NCBI RefSeq assembly: GCF_000245335.1
Contig: NZ_JH600279.1
Location: 434,001 to 498,000 of the forward strand
DNA from: Bacillus mojavensis RO-H-1 = KCTC 3706
Lineage (GTDB): Bacteria; Bacillota; Bacilli; Bacillales; Bacillaceae
Direction: 5' to 3'
Length of the DNA stretch: 64,000 nucleotides
Part shown: positions 31,474 through 40,336 of the stretch, piece by piece
Position numbering within the stretch: the first letter of the stretch is position 1
How the letters are laid out: each line of letters opens with the position of its first letter
Notes under the pieces: generated by a model
What the model saw: the letters and a program-made list of their open reading frames with translations, nothing else
What the model was told of the DNA's origin: nothing
Database searches by the model: none
Program-made: the position numbers and the translations under genes

Positions 31474-31956
31474 CTAAGCTTTTGAATCGAACAGTTTCAG
31501 CCGGCTGCTCTTCGGAAGCTCAGCTTTAATCTGTTTGCTGTAATTAAAGTTATTATCCTTAGGAACCAGCATATCGTACGAAATAGAGATGAATTGCAGC
31601 GCATCTCTTGTCAGCTGCCTATTCAGCTTATTCACTTCTTTTAGACGCCCGAGAACTTTAGTAAGAGATTCGAACAAAAGTTCAAGCTCTTCCTTTTCAC
31701 TGCCTGACGTTTTGGCGATACAAGCAGAAATAGTGTTATTTTCGCTGTATCCAAGAAAAGCGGAAGCCGCTTTAATCCGGTCATCTTCTGTCTGTTCGAT
31801 TGCTTGAATGTATTTTTGTTCTTTTGTCAAAATGTTAGAAAGCTCTTTTGTTTTGCCGGCTTTGAGCGCTTCCGTCTTTTCCTCAGACAGCGTGAGCAGA
31901 TGCTCATGCAGAACGCAAAGTCGCTTCAATTGTTCAATAATTGGCTTTGCTGACAT
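31474..31956 (-). CDS. flgN: FlgN (YvyG), FlgK/FlgL export chaperone
   Basis: The 160-residue protein is almost wholly alpha-helical with heptad-like coiled coil (LKRLCVLHEHLLTLSEEKTEALKAGKTKELSNILTKEQKYIQAIEQ) and Asn-rich end region. It occupies the slot of yvyG, between flgM and flgK, and is the FlgN chaperone. Confidence 0.92.
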   Translation of the reverse strand: MSAKPIIEQLKRLCVLHEHLLTLSEEKTEALKAGKTKELSNILTKEQKYIQAIEQTEDDRIKAASAFLGYSENNTISACIAKTSGSEKEELELLFESLTKVLGRLKEVNKLNRQLTRDALQFISISYDMLVPKDNNFNYSKQIKAELPKSSRLKLFDSKA

Positions 31957-31971
31957 GGGCTTTCTCCTTTT

Positions 31972-32238
31972 TTACTGCTTTTTATAAAAATTAATCATGT
32001 TTTTTGCTATATGATTTGCGTCTATTTTGTATGACCCGTTTTCAATTTGCGCTTTTAGCTGCGCGATTTTTTCCTGGCGTGAACCAGTGACTGCGTCGGA
32101 TGCATTTTGCAGCTCTTTAGCCTGCGATGAAATTTCGATTTTATCTTTAGGCTGTGCAGCATTTTTTTGCACTGCTTGCTTTTCGTAATTTTTTTGGTAT
32201 GGATTAACGGATTGTGTTCCAAATTGATTGATTTTCAT
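31972..32238 (-). CDS. flgM: FlgM, anti-sigma-D factor
   Basis: The 88-residue protein has a disordered N-terminus and the sigma-binding C-terminal helices ([50 protein letters not shown]). FlgM holds sigma-D inactive until the hook-basal body is complete. It has its own sigma-D promoter upstream in addition to read-through from comF. Confidence 0.96.
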   Translation of the reverse strand: MKINQFGTQSVNPYQKNYEKQAVQKNAAQPKDKIEISSQAKELQNASDAVTGSRQEKIAQLKAQIENGSYKIDANHIAKNMINFYKKQ

Positions 32239-32286
32239 AGGATTCCTCTCGCTTTCCGTTGCAGTCTTTAAACAATCTTAACCCTT

Positions 32287-32313
32287 TTATCGACTGCGGT
32301 TTCAGTTAGTTTA
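32287..32313 (-). promoter_or_regulatory. Sigma-D promoter of flgM
   Basis: On the minus strand TAAA (32313-32310), a 15-base spacer and GTCGATAA (32294-32287) fit sigma-D very well. It makes a negative feedback loop through FlgM. Confidence 0.85.
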
Positions 32314-32318
32314 GGGAA

Positions 32319-32738
32319 TCAGCTGTTTTTGGTATTATAGGCATAGTATGTGTCTTTTTTACTATTTTCTCGCTCTGTTTCCAATGCGGATTCTTGGTTC
32401 AGATGATCTATTTGTCCCTTTATATCGGACTGGCAAGCCTTGCAGAACTTACCTTCCCTAATCGATGTCCCGCACCTTTCGCAAGGGTATGCCAAATTCG
32501 GCAGATGAGTGATTTGAATTCGTTTTTGCCTGATGAATTTTAAAATCAGCTCTTCCTCCACACCAGTTTCCTCAGTTATACGGCTCAGTGTTGATTGCCT
32601 GTTTTCCTGTTTCCTTAAAAATTTATATACAGTCTCAAATGATTTTTCTTCTTCCTTAATACACGCCTGACACACGGTTTGCAGCTTTGTTTTTAAAAAT
32701 AGAGCATTGCATTTCGGACAATTCGCCAGTTCACCCAT
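32319..32738 (-). CDS. yvyF: YvyF, zinc-ribbon protein
   Basis: The 139-residue protein has four CxxC pairs: CPKC and CQAC near the N-terminus (residues 8-37) and CERC and CKAC near 85-105, suggesting two zinc sites. Between them a helical winged-helix-like stretch (KFLRKQENRQSTLSRITEETGVEEELILKFIRQKRIQI) is visible. It resembles FliZ/TIGR03826-type flagellar operon proteins; role unproven. It lies between comFC and flgM. Confidence 0.88.
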   Translation of the reverse strand: MGELANCPKCNALFLKTKLQTVCQACIKEEEKSFETVYKFLRKQENRQSTLSRITEETGVEEELILKFIRQKRIQITHLPNLAYPCERCGTSIREGKFCKACQSDIKGQIDHLNQESALETERENSKKDTYYAYNTKNS

Positions 32739-32811
32739 TATTTTTACTCCTTATTCATTAATATGCCTGCAGTAATTTCTAGACATTATATCGGCACAAA
32801 AATTGAATCAT

Positions 32812-33534
32812 TTAGCTTCTCACTAAGGTAAAAGATGACACAGAACCAGCTTTGCCTTGCTCCAATAAACAGCGGGCAGCATAGTATAAAGTGGCGCCCG
32901 TAGTATAAAGATCGTCGATTAAAACGATATCCATACCCTCAACCGAGCTGTTTTTTGTTACAAAAACATGCTCTGAAAGCAGGCGTTCCGTTTTCTTTTT
33001 CTTAGACTGCTTTTCATTGTTCAGGCGGATGAGAGGATTGAGGATGGGCCGGTTTAAGCATTCAGCAAGCATTTGTGACTGGTTAAAGCCGCGTTCTGCT
33101 TTCCGTTCTTCACTTAACGGAATGGGAACGAGCACAAGGCGTTTATCTGGATAGACAGCAGAGAATTCAGAGGAAAAGTCATTCTTAAAAGCGCTTATTA
33201 TCTCTGCATCTCCCCTAAATTTCATACGGGCAAGCGTTTCTTTCATCATGTCATTATATAAGTAAACAGAACGGTTCTGGCTGAGCCTTAAGCCGTCATC
33301 TATTCTTGATTTCCATGCCTCACAATCCGCGCACACTTCATGAACGGTTTGAGGTCTTCCGCAGAGCGGACAGATGGCCCCTTTGATGATCTGTAATTTA
33401 TTTCTGCAGGACGGACAGACCCTATCGTCAGGTTGTAATAAAAATAGTGAGCACCATGAAACAGCTTGAGAAAATTGTGAATCGCACAATAGACAGATCA
33501 GTTTTTTATAGCCTCCTCCTGTCTCATTTCGCAT
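32812..33534 (-). CDS. comFC: ComFC, late competence phosphoribosyltransferase-like protein
   Basis: The 240-codon frame shows zinc-binding cysteines (CLLC, CPSC, CPLC and CADC, residues 14-72) and a PRTase domain with the PRPP-binding loop IVLIDDLYTTGATL (near 205). ComFC acts in DNA transformation. The start is uncertain: ATG 33534 overlaps comFB by 37 bases with no clear ribosome site, whereas AGGAGGAGG lies further in but is followed by CTG-ATC rather than ATG before TGTCTATTGTGC. Preceded by comFB, followed by yvyF. Confidence 0.92.
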   Translation of the reverse strand: MRNETGGGYKKLICLLCDSQFSQAVSWCSLFLLQPDDRVCPSCRNKLQIIKGAICPLCGRPQTVHEVCADCEAWKSRIDDGLRLSQNRSVYLYNDMMKETLARMKFRGDAEIISAFKNDFSSEFSAVYPDKRLVLVPIPLSEERKAERGFNQSQMLAECLNRPILNPLIRLNNEKQSKKKKTERLLSEHVFVTKNSSVEGMDIVLIDDLYTTGATLYYAARCLLEQGKAGSVSSFTLVRS

Positions 33535-33794
33535 TGATCACTCGGATTCTCCGATACCACAGCAGCTGATTCAGCCAAAATCACAAGCATCGCCGTGTTT
33601 TTTTGTTTATCTACCAGCTCAGCTTTCGTATATGCAATCTTTTTTACATCAGTGACGTAAGCTGGTCTTACTTGGTTTAAAGAAAGTGCCAGTACATCAT
33701 TTTTGCATACTTGGCAAGTGCAGGTCATATGAAGCTGATCCATATATCGGTCAAAAAGTTCTTGCATCATAATCTCTTTTGAATTGACAAGCAT
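33498..33794 (-). CDS. comFB: ComFB, late competence development protein
   Basis: The 98-residue protein matches ComFB in length and motif: a helical N-terminus (MLVNSKEIMMQELFDRYMDQLHMTC) and a Cys cluster CTCQVCKNDVLALSLNQVRPAYV that can bind zinc. ComFB-domain proteins elsewhere bind cyclic dinucleotides. It lies 56 bases after comFA. Confidence 0.95.
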   Translation of the reverse strand: MLVNSKEIMMQELFDRYMDQLHMTCTCQVCKNDVLALSLNQVRPAYVTDVKKIAYTKAELVDKQKNTAMLVILAESAAVVSENPSDQCEMRQEEAIKN

Positions 33795-33850
33795 TTTTAC
33801 AGCTCCTCATTAGTTATATGAGTATACTGTATCATGTTTTTAAATATTAA

Positions 33851-35245
33851 CTAGTCTATCAACTTATTTTTCAAAGCCAATTCATTCATTATTTTGATAT
33901 GTTTTCTTGCCTCTATCATACTCTTTGTTTTTCCGAAGTGAAAATAAATGACATCACCGTCTGCATGTTCTTTATGCCGGCCTGTCCTTCCCGCGATTTG
34001 CACAAGCGCGCTTTCCGTAAAGATGGGCGATTCTGCCCCTAAGATGCCTGTTTGGACCATAGGAACTGTGACACCTCTTTCTAATATTGTTGTTGTGATT
34101 AACAGATCAAACTGACCGTCTCGAAATTGCTGCACTTTTTCTTTTCTGAGCTTGTCTTCCGCATGTACAGACGCTGTTCGATAATTCATATTTTTAAAAC
34201 AAGAAGCAGCCTTTTCCAGTATAGAAATGGAAGGAACAAATAAAAAAACGGGTCTTCCTTCTTTTACATGCTGCTCTATCCATCTTTTTACCGCATTTGG
34301 GATCTTATTTCGGATTAATTTCTTTTTCCAGTTTCCGCACCATTGAAAGCGCGGTTCAGGCAACGGCTTCCGATGGTATCTGGCCGGTATGCGAACGGAC
34401 TTCAACTCACCTTTATACGTTTTTCTTTTTAATTCTTTAGGAGGTGTGGCACTTAGATAAACAAGAGTGCTGTTTTTCTTTCTCGCTTTTTGGACAGCGA
34501 ATTGAAGGGTTTGATCAGCGGAATATGGAAAAGCATCCACTTCATCAACGATCATGACGTCGAATGCGTCTTTATAACGCAAAAGCTGATGGGTTGTGGA
34601 AATTATAAGCGGAGATAAACGCCCTTTGTCCTCACTTCCTCCGTATAAAGCTGAAATATCAGCACCTCGAAATGCAGCCTTCAGCCTCGGAGCAAGCTCT
34701 AATACAACATCGGTGCGCGGGGTCGCAATACAAACACGCTGTTTTAGATTTAATGCCAATTCTATACCCGGGAATAATAATTCAGTTTTACCTGCGCCGC
34801 AAACAGCCCAAATAAGGAGCTCTTCTTGCTTCGAGATTGCTTCAATTAAGACGTCAGCTGCCTTTTGCTGTCCGCTTGAAAGCTTTCCATCCCAAGTCAG
34901 TTTTATAGGCTTCCAGTTTGCCTCCGCCTCCTTACTCCAAGAATATAAAGAAACATCCTCACTCACCCTGCCCATCATGACACAAGAGCGGCAGTAAACC
35001 TTATCTTTTCCAAATGAATGATACGATGAAAAATACTGTTGATCATTTTGACCGCATCTATTGCATTTATATCCCCGTTTATTTTTTGATAATGACTCCT
35101 CGGCAGATATATAACCATGCTCAGTATGCCAATCAATGATCTCGTCAGAAAATGAGATTTCTGTTCTAAGCAGATGACGGCTCTGGAGCTGCTGCTGCAG
35201 TTCTTTAGAGAATAGACTGTTCGATTCTGATGTCTTAGTCTGCAT
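33851..35245 (-). CDS. comFA: ComFA, DNA uptake helicase
   Basis: The 464-residue DEAD-box type ATPase drives transforming DNA through the ComEC channel. An N-terminal four-cysteine zinc finger (CNRC...CRSC, residues 55-86), Walker A AVCGAGKTE, DEVD box in IVDEVDAFPY, SATPP, and helicase motif VI QIAGRTGRH are present. ATG 35245 is preceded by AAGGAGGCC at eight bases. It heads the comF operon. Several positions differ from the 168 sequence. Confidence 0.96.
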   Translation of the reverse strand: MQTKTSESNSLFSKELQQQLQSRHLLRTEISFSDEIIDWHTEHGYISAEESLSKNKRGYKCNRCGQNDQQYFSSYHSFGKDKVYCRSCVMMGRVSEDVSLYSWSKEAEANWKPIKLTWDGKLSSGQQKAADVLIEAISKQEELLIWAVCGAGKTELLFPGIELALNLKQRVCIATPRTDVVLELAPRLKAAFRGADISALYGGSEDKGRLSPLIISTTHQLLRYKDAFDVMIVDEVDAFPYSADQTLQFAVQKARKKNSTLVYLSATPPKELKRKTYKGELKSVRIPARYHRKPLPEPRFQWCGNWKKKLIRNKIPNAVKRWIEQHVKEGRPVFLFVPSISILEKAASCFKNMNYRTASVHAEDKLRKEKVQQFRDGQFDLLITTTILERGVTVPMVQTGILGAESPIFTESALVQIAGRTGRHKEHADGDVIYFHFGKTKSMIEARKHIKIMNELALKNKLID

Positions 35246-35308
35246 AGTACGGCCTCCTTGCGAGACATTATGCCGGAATGAAAATATGCTGTCTAACAGC
35301 TAAAAAAA

Positions 35309-35346
35309 GAATTTAAAAAAATCTCCGCTACTAAAACGGAGATTTC
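35309..35346 (-). terminator. Terminator downstream of the DegV-family gene
   Basis: On the minus strand GAAATCTCCG pairs with CGGAGATTT around a nine-base loop and T residues follow. It insulates the comF promoter. Confidence 0.88.
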
Positions 35347-35351
35347 ATCAT

Positions 35352-36197
35352 TTATTTAAAACACCAGCAGATTCCTATTGCACCTTCACCAAGATGAGTG
35401 CCTATAACAGCACCAAAGTAGCTGTTGTAAAATTCCACATGCGGATATTTTGCACAGAGCTCTTCAATAATCTTCGATGCTTCTTCTTCTCGATTAGCGT
35501 GAATAACGGCAGCTTGCATCGGCATACCCTTATTCGCGTCTTCATTTAAAAGCTCGTAAATCCGTGAAATTGCTTTTTTGCGTGTACGGATCTTCTCAAA
35601 AGGCACAATTACCTTATTGTCAAAATGCAGAATAGGCTTTACCTTTAAAAGACTCCCAATAAAGGCTTGAGCACTGCTTAATCGTCCGCCTCGCTGAAGA
35701 TGAGTTAAATCATCCACCATAAAATATGCACGAACGGTTTTTTTCATTTCCTCCAGTTCTTTTATAATATCTTCCGGAGATGACGCTCCATTTCTGATCA
35801 AGTCGGCTGCTTTCAGAGCATAAAACCCTTGAGCCAGACAGCTGATCTCTGAGTCAAACGGGTATACTTCAATATTATCGACCATTGTATTCGCTGCAGC
35901 TGCACTGCTGAACGTTCCGCTAATTCCGCTAGAAAGATGAATACTGATCACCGCATCATATGACTTGCCGAGCTCTTCATACAAAGCAACCAGCTCGCCG
36001 ATCGCAGGCTGAGAAGTGGACGGAAGCTCTGTATGTTTTTTCACTTCTTGATAAAAGCTTTCCCAGTCCATTTCTGTTTCTTCATGATACGTTTCATCTC
36101 CAAAAACAACCTGGAGAGGAATCATGTGTATATGATTTTGTTCACGCATTTCTTTTGGAATATATGCCGTGCTGTCTGTTACTACTGCAATATTCAT
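35352..36197 (-). CDS. yviA: DegV-family fatty-acid-binding protein (YviA)
   Basis: The 281-residue protein has the DegV fold: N-terminal VVTDSTAYIPKEM, fatty-acid pocket segments STSQPAIGEL and ISIHLSSGISGTFSSA, RGGRLSSAQAFIGSLLKVKPIL, and the C-terminal GAVIGTHLGEGAIGICW. Family members (FakB) carry acyl chains for the fatty-acid kinase FakA. It lies downstream of degU and is separated by a terminator. Known in the older literature simply as degV. Confidence 0.93.
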   Translation of the reverse strand: MNIAVVTDSTAYIPKEMREQNHIHMIPLQVVFGDETYHEETEMDWESFYQEVKKHTELPSTSQPAIGELVALYEELGKSYDAVISIHLSSGISGTFSSAAAANTMVDNIEVYPFDSEISCLAQGFYALKAADLIRNGASSPEDIIKELEEMKKTVRAYFMVDDLTHLQRGGRLSSAQAFIGSLLKVKPILHFDNKVIVPFEKIRTRKKAISRIYELLNEDANKGMPMQAAVIHANREEEASKIIEELCAKYPHVEFYNSYFGAVIGTHLGEGAIGICWCFK

Positions 36198-36253
36198 AGC
36201 TTCGTTACCTGCCTTATCACTTTATGACTCTATTGTAAGGGAAACAGAAGCCT

Positions 36254-36284
36254 AAAAAAAGACCTGCCTCAAAAAGGCAAGTCC
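36254..36284 (-). terminator. Terminator downstream of degU
   Basis: On the minus strand GGACTTGCC pairs with GGCAGGTC around a TTTTTGA loop and seven T follow. Confidence 0.88.
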
Positions 36285-36293
36285 AGTTTCATG

Positions 36294-36983
36294 CTATCTC
36301 ATTTCTACCCAACCATTTTTAATGGCGACCACCACGGCCTGCGTCCGGTCGTTTACATTCATTTTTTGTAAGATATTGCTGACATGGTTTTTAACAGTTT
36401 TTTCACTGATAAACAATGATTCACCGATTCCGCGGTTGCTTTTTCCGTCTGCAAGCATTTGCAGCACTTCACATTCCCGCCTTGTTAAAATATGTAATGG
36501 TCTGCGAATCTCTGGATAGACCTCATGCTGAGGATGAGCAGAAACTCCGCTTGTTGCAAGACGGCGGAATTCGTTTACGAGGTTGTGAGTAACCTTCGGG
36601 TGAAGGTAAGAACCGCCCTCGGCAACTACTTTAACTGCTTCAATCAGTGTATCAGCATCCATCTCTTTCAGCAGATAACCTCTTGCGCCTGTTTTCAGGG
36701 CATGTGTTACATAATTCTCGTCATCGTGAATCGATAGAATAATTACTTTAGATTCAGGATACAGCTCTACAAGCTGCTTTGTAGCTTCCACGCCATTTAC
36801 GTTCGGCATATTGATATCCATGATCACGACATCAGGATGATAGTGCTCAACGATACGAGCCGCTTCATCTCCGTCGTCTCCTTCCGCTACCACTTCAAAG
36901 GTAGGTTCGAAATCCAATATCCGATTCACACCTTCACGAAATAACTGATGGTCGTCGATAATAACAATGTTTACTTTAGTCAC
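36294..36983 (-). CDS. degU: DegU, response regulator
   Basis: The 229-residue regulator has a receiver domain with Asp-10/11, phospho-acceptor Asp-56 in VIMDINMPN and Lys near 104, and a LuxR-type HTH C-terminal domain ([40 protein letters not shown]). Position 12 is His, the wild-type residue (degU32 hyperactive alleles have Leu). It controls degradative enzymes, competence, motility and, with SwrA, the fla/che operon. It follows degS by 82 bases. Confidence 0.98.
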   Translation of the reverse strand: MTKVNIVIIDDHQLFREGVNRILDFEPTFEVVAEGDDGDEAARIVEHYHPDVVIMDINMPNVNGVEATKQLVELYPESKVIILSIHDDENYVTHALKTGARGYLLKEMDADTLIEAVKVVAEGGSYLHPKVTHNLVNEFRRLATSGVSAHPQHEVYPEIRRPLHILTRRECEVLQMLADGKSNRGIGESLFISEKTVKNHVSNILQKMNVNDRTQAVVVAIKNGWVEMR

Positions 36984-37065
36984 AAGCCACGCCTCCTTGT
37001 ATTATTGTTCTATATACTCTGGTATTCGGTCAATATGCCTTTTGGCTCTATTTTACAAATCATAG

Positions 37066-38223
37066 TCAAAGAGATAACGGAACCTTAATCATGATAAATG
37101 TCCCAAGACCTATTTTTGAATCTATCGTTATGGTTCCTTCCAATAAATCTACTCTTTCTTTCATCCCAAGCAAGCCGAATGATTTGTTTTTCTTCTCTTT
37201 CGCTTCCTTCAGGTCAAATCCTTTGCCGTTATCTTTTATCATTAAAATCACAAAATCCTTTGTAATCTCAACTTTGACTGTAATTTCTTCAGATCCAGAA
37301 TGCTTTAACGCATTGGACACAGCTTCCTGTGCGAGTCTGAAGAGCGCAACTTCAAACTGAGGCGCGAGTCGTTTTTCCTCTGTATCGCCGATGCACTGAA
37401 AGTGTATTTTCACCTTACCGTTATATTCTTCGGTTGTATATAGATATTTCCGCAAAGTTGGGATCAGGCCTAGGTCATCAAGGGCCATCGGTCTTAAATC
37501 ATATATAATCCGTCTCACTTCGTAAAGGGCATTCCGCACATTTTGGCGGAGATTTTTGATTTCCTGGAATCCGTCCTCAGCGCCTCGGTCTCGGAATATC
37601 CGTTCAATTAATTCCGATCTCATCATAACATTTGCCAGCATTTGTGCAGGACCGTCATGAATTTCTCTTGAGACTCTTTTTCTCTCTTCTTCCTGCGCTT
37701 CAATAATTCTCAGGCCAAAATCCTGTTTTGCCTGCGCATCGGCAAGAAGCAGCCCAACCTCGCGAAGATCCTGATTCAGATAGTTCAGCACAACCGTAAT
37801 CTGGCTCACTAGTGATTCTGAGCGTTCAATGATTTCCTGAAGGCCTAACAGTCTGCGTTCCAAATCATCCCGGCGTTCGCGCAATTGCTTTTCACGCTGC
37901 TGGATCATCGTCAGTTCTACTTGCAGCTTATGGGCTTTTTCATAAGCATTGCGGATTTCTTCTTCACTGAATCTATGAAAATTGCGGCTGACCTCGGATA
38001 AACGGTTTCGTGCATGGCGGGTTTGCACTTCAAGTTTATCACCAAGCTCGATGACTTCATAAACCTGCTGTTTAATTTGTTTCAGTTCTTCGACCAGCTG
38101 TTCATACTGCTGGCGCGACTGCTCCCCGATTTGAAAAACCTCATCCTTGCTCCCGTCAACGGTTTTCAGCATCTTCATCAAAATAGAATCCAGAACTTTG
38201 GAATCCATCTTTATTTTATTCAT
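37066..38223 (-). CDS. degS: DegS, cytoplasmic sensor histidine kinase
   Basis: The 385-residue kinase has no membrane segments. A long N-terminal coiled-coil sensor (residues 20-175) precedes the HisKA_3 dimerisation domain with phospho-His in SREIHDGPAQMLANVMM (near residue 189) and the HATPase with EAVSNALKHSG, DNGKGFDL and FGLLGMKERV. It phosphorylates DegU. Length equals the B. subtilis protein. Confidence 0.98.
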   Translation of the reverse strand: MNKIKMDSKVLDSILMKMLKTVDGSKDEVFQIGEQSRQQYEQLVEELKQIKQQVYEVIELGDKLEVQTRHARNRLSEVSRNFHRFSEEEIRNAYEKAHKLQVELTMIQQREKQLRERRDDLERRLLGLQEIIERSESLVSQITVVLNYLNQDLREVGLLLADAQAKQDFGLRIIEAQEEERKRVSREIHDGPAQMLANVMMRSELIERIFRDRGAEDGFQEIKNLRQNVRNALYEVRRIIYDLRPMALDDLGLIPTLRKYLYTTEEYNGKVKIHFQCIGDTEEKRLAPQFEVALFRLAQEAVSNALKHSGSEEITVKVEITKDFVILMIKDNGKGFDLKEAKEKKNKSFGLLGMKERVDLLEGTITIDSKIGLGTFIMIKVPLSL

Positions 38224-38382
38224 AATTTCCCTCCGTCACGGTGTTGTCATATATTTTTATTATAAATGTAATTGATCTGCAAATTGTGTCGAATTATAAT
38301 GAAAGAATGCGTATATTCTAGAAAAAAACAATTTTATGTACCTTCTTACTCTTTATGATAACAAAATACGCACAAAAATTCT

Positions 38383-38414
38383 AAAGACTGTACGAATTTG
38401 TATAGGCAGTCTTT
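38383..38414 (+). other. Hairpin in the yvyE leader
   Basis: AAAGACTG pairs with CAGTCTTT, with inner TAC/GTA, just 26 bases before the yvyE start, followed by TTA. It could be a leader structure or a weak terminator for upstream transcription; only four T follow. Confidence 0.4.
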
Positions 38415-38439
38415 TATGCTTAGCGGGGGGTCAGCTAGC

Positions 38440-39093
38440 ATGCTGCACAGCTATTTCACTGTGAAAGAAGCAGGAGAACACGAGATTGTTATAGAAAAAT
38501 CGCGTTTTATCTGTCATTTAAGCCGTGTTTCTTCCGAACAAGAAGCACAGGAATTTATACAGAAAATAAAGAAACAGCACTGGAATGCAACTCATAATTG
38601 CTCAGCTTACGTTATTGGCGAAAACGATCATATCCAAAAAGCCAATGATGACGGAGAGCCGAGTGGCACAGCAGGAGTCCCTATGCTCGAGGTGTTAAAA
38701 AAACGCAGACTTAAGGATACTTGTGCAGTCGTCACGCGTTACTTCGGCGGCATAAAGCTGGGAGCAGGCGGTTTAATCCGCGCTTATGGGAAGTCAGTGT
38801 CTGAAGGATTAAACCATATAGGTGTCGTAGAACGGAAGCTTATGAGGGTTATGCATACTTCCGCAGATTATACTTGGCTTGGCAAGATTGAAAATGAATT
38901 AAGGGAATCGCCTTTTCTATTAAAAGAAATCCATTATGCAGAAAACGTAGAATTCGAAGCATATGTAGAAGAAAAAGAAACACAATCGTTTTCTGAGTGG
39001 ATGACAGAGTTAACAAATGGAAAAAGTGATATTACAGAGGGAGAGTTGACGTACCTTGAAAAAGCCGTCAATCACATAAAGGAGACTGAATAA
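38440..39093 (+). CDS. yvyE: YvyE, IMPACT/YigZ family protein
   Basis: The 217-residue protein starts at ATG 38440, behind a G-rich ribosome site (GCGGGGGG); earlier in-frame starts lack one. The UPF0029/Impact domain fills the N-terminal two thirds (KSRFICHLSRVSSEQEAQEFI, NATHNCSAYVIG, DDGEPSGTAGVPMLEVL, VVTRYFGGIKLGAGGLIRAYG) and a DUF1949 domain the rest. Function is unclear; related proteins bind GCN1-like translation factors or RNA. Its stop overlaps the tagV start by one base (TAATG). Confidence 0.94.
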   Translation: MLHSYFTVKEAGEHEIVIEKSRFICHLSRVSSEQEAQEFIQKIKKQHWNATHNCSAYVIGENDHIQKANDDGEPSGTAGVPMLEVLKKRRLKDTCAVVTRYFGGIKLGAGGLIRAYGKSVSEGLNHIGVVERKLMRVMHTSADYTWLGKIENELRESPFLLKEIHYAENVEFEAYVEEKETQSFSEWMTELTNGKSDITEGELTYLEKAVNHIKETE

Positions 39094-40259
39094 TGACTGA
39101 ACGCGTTAGAGTGCGTGTGCGCAAAAAGAAAAAGAGCAAACGCAGAAAAATTTTAAAAAGAATTATGTTGTTGTTCGTCCTTGCATTATTGGTAGTTGTA
39201 GGGCTCGGAGGATATAAACTATATAAAACCATTAACGCTGCGGATGATTCATACGATGCACTTTCCCGCGGAGATAAATCAAATCTACGCAATGAAGTTG
39301 TAGATATGAAGAAAAAACCATTTTCTATTTTATTTATGGGAATTGAAGATTACGCGACAAAAGGGCAAAAAGGGAGATCGGACTCTCTTATTGTAGTTAC
39401 CCTTGACCCGAAAAATAAAACCATGAAAATGCTTAGCATTCCGCGCGATACACGAGTGCAATTAGCTAATGACACAACCGGCACCAAAACAAAGATCAAT
39501 TCCGCTTACAGCAAAGGCGGAAAAGATGAGACTGTTGAAACTGTTGAACAATTCTTGCAAATACCAATCGATAAATATGTAACAGTCGATTTTGACGGAT
39601 TTAAAGATGTTATTAATGAGGTTGGCGGTATTGATGTAGATGTACCTTTCGACTTTGATGAGAAAAGTGATGTGGACGAAAGCAAACGGATTTATTTCAA
39701 AAAAGGCGAGATGCATTTAAATGGTGAAGAAGCCTTGGCGTATGCCCGCATGAGAAAACAGGATAAACGCGGCGACTTCGGCCGTAACGACAGACAGAAA
39801 CAAATTTTAAACGCGTTAATCGATCGGATGTCCAGCGCAAGCAATATTGCAAAAATTGATAAAATCGCAGAGACAGCCAGTGAAAACGTTGAAACCAATA
39901 TTCGCATTACTGAAGGTCTAGCCCTACAGCAGATTTACAGCGGCTTTACCAGCAAGAAAATCGATACACTGTCAATTACTGGTTCTGACTTGTATTTAGG
40001 GCCCAACAAAACATATTATTTTGAACCGGATGCTGCGAATCTGGAAAACGTCAGAAAAACCCTTCAAGAGCATTTAGATTATGATCCTGATACGAGCAGT
40101 TCAAGCATTGGCAGCTCCAGTACCGATAGCTCAACATCTGACAGCTCTGACAGTTCTAGCACGGCAACAGACGGCAATACGAGCGGAAGCGGCTACACAA
40201 ATGACAGCAGCACAAGCTCAAATGGCACAACAAATTCAACAACTGATTCATCATATTAA
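39093..40259 (+). CDS. tagV: TagV (YvhJ), LCP-family wall teichoic acid ligase
   Basis: The 388-residue protein has a basic cytoplasmic N-terminus, one membrane helix (about residues 23-44) and an extracellular LytR-CpsA-Psr domain with the phospho-binding residues in FMGIEDYATKGQKGRSDSLIVVTL, SIPRDTRV, and ALAYARMRKQDKRGDFGRNDRQKQIL. LCP proteins move wall teichoic acid from undecaprenyl carrier to peptidoglycan. The last 55 residues are a low-complexity Ser/Thr/Gly tail. It is coupled to yvyE; tagO lies convergent next door. Confidence 0.95.
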   Translation: MTERVRVRVRKKKKSKRRKILKRIMLLFVLALLVVVGLGGYKLYKTINAADDSYDALSRGDKSNLRNEVVDMKKKPFSILFMGIEDYATKGQKGRSDSLIVVTLDPKNKTMKMLSIPRDTRVQLANDTTGTKTKINSAYSKGGKDETVETVEQFLQIPIDKYVTVDFDGFKDVINEVGGIDVDVPFDFDEKSDVDESKRIYFKKGEMHLNGEEALAYARMRKQDKRGDFGRNDRQKQILNALIDRMSSASNIAKIDKIAETASENVETNIRITEGLALQQIYSGFTSKKIDTLSITGSDLYLGPNKTYYFEPDAANLENVRKTLQEHLDYDPDTSSSSIGSSSTDSSTSDSSDSSSTATDGNTSGSGYTNDSSTSSNGTTNSTTDSSY

Positions 40260-40262
40260 ATT

Positions 40263-40299
40263 TAAAAAAGCCCGTCCTTTAACGGATCGGGCTTTTTTG
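40263..40299 (+). terminator. Terminator downstream of tagV
   Basis: AAAAAAGCCCGtcc pairs with gga-CGGGCTTTTTT; long A and T runs allow bidirectional use. Confidence 0.9.
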
Positions 40300-40304
40300 C
40301 GCAG

Positions 40305-40336
40305 AAAAAACTCCGGCTCATCGAACCGGAGTTTTT
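40305..40336 (-). terminator. Terminator downstream of tagO
   Basis: On the minus strand AAAACTCCGG pairs with CCGGAGTTTT around a nine-base loop, with T run after. It overlaps the tagO stop codon. Confidence 0.9.

Noticed and set aside
34596-34997. 133-codon plus-strand frame opposite comFA
   Set aside because: Shadow of the well-supported comFA helicase gene.
39692-39907. 71-codon frame antisense to tagV
   Set aside because: Shadow of the tagV LCP domain.
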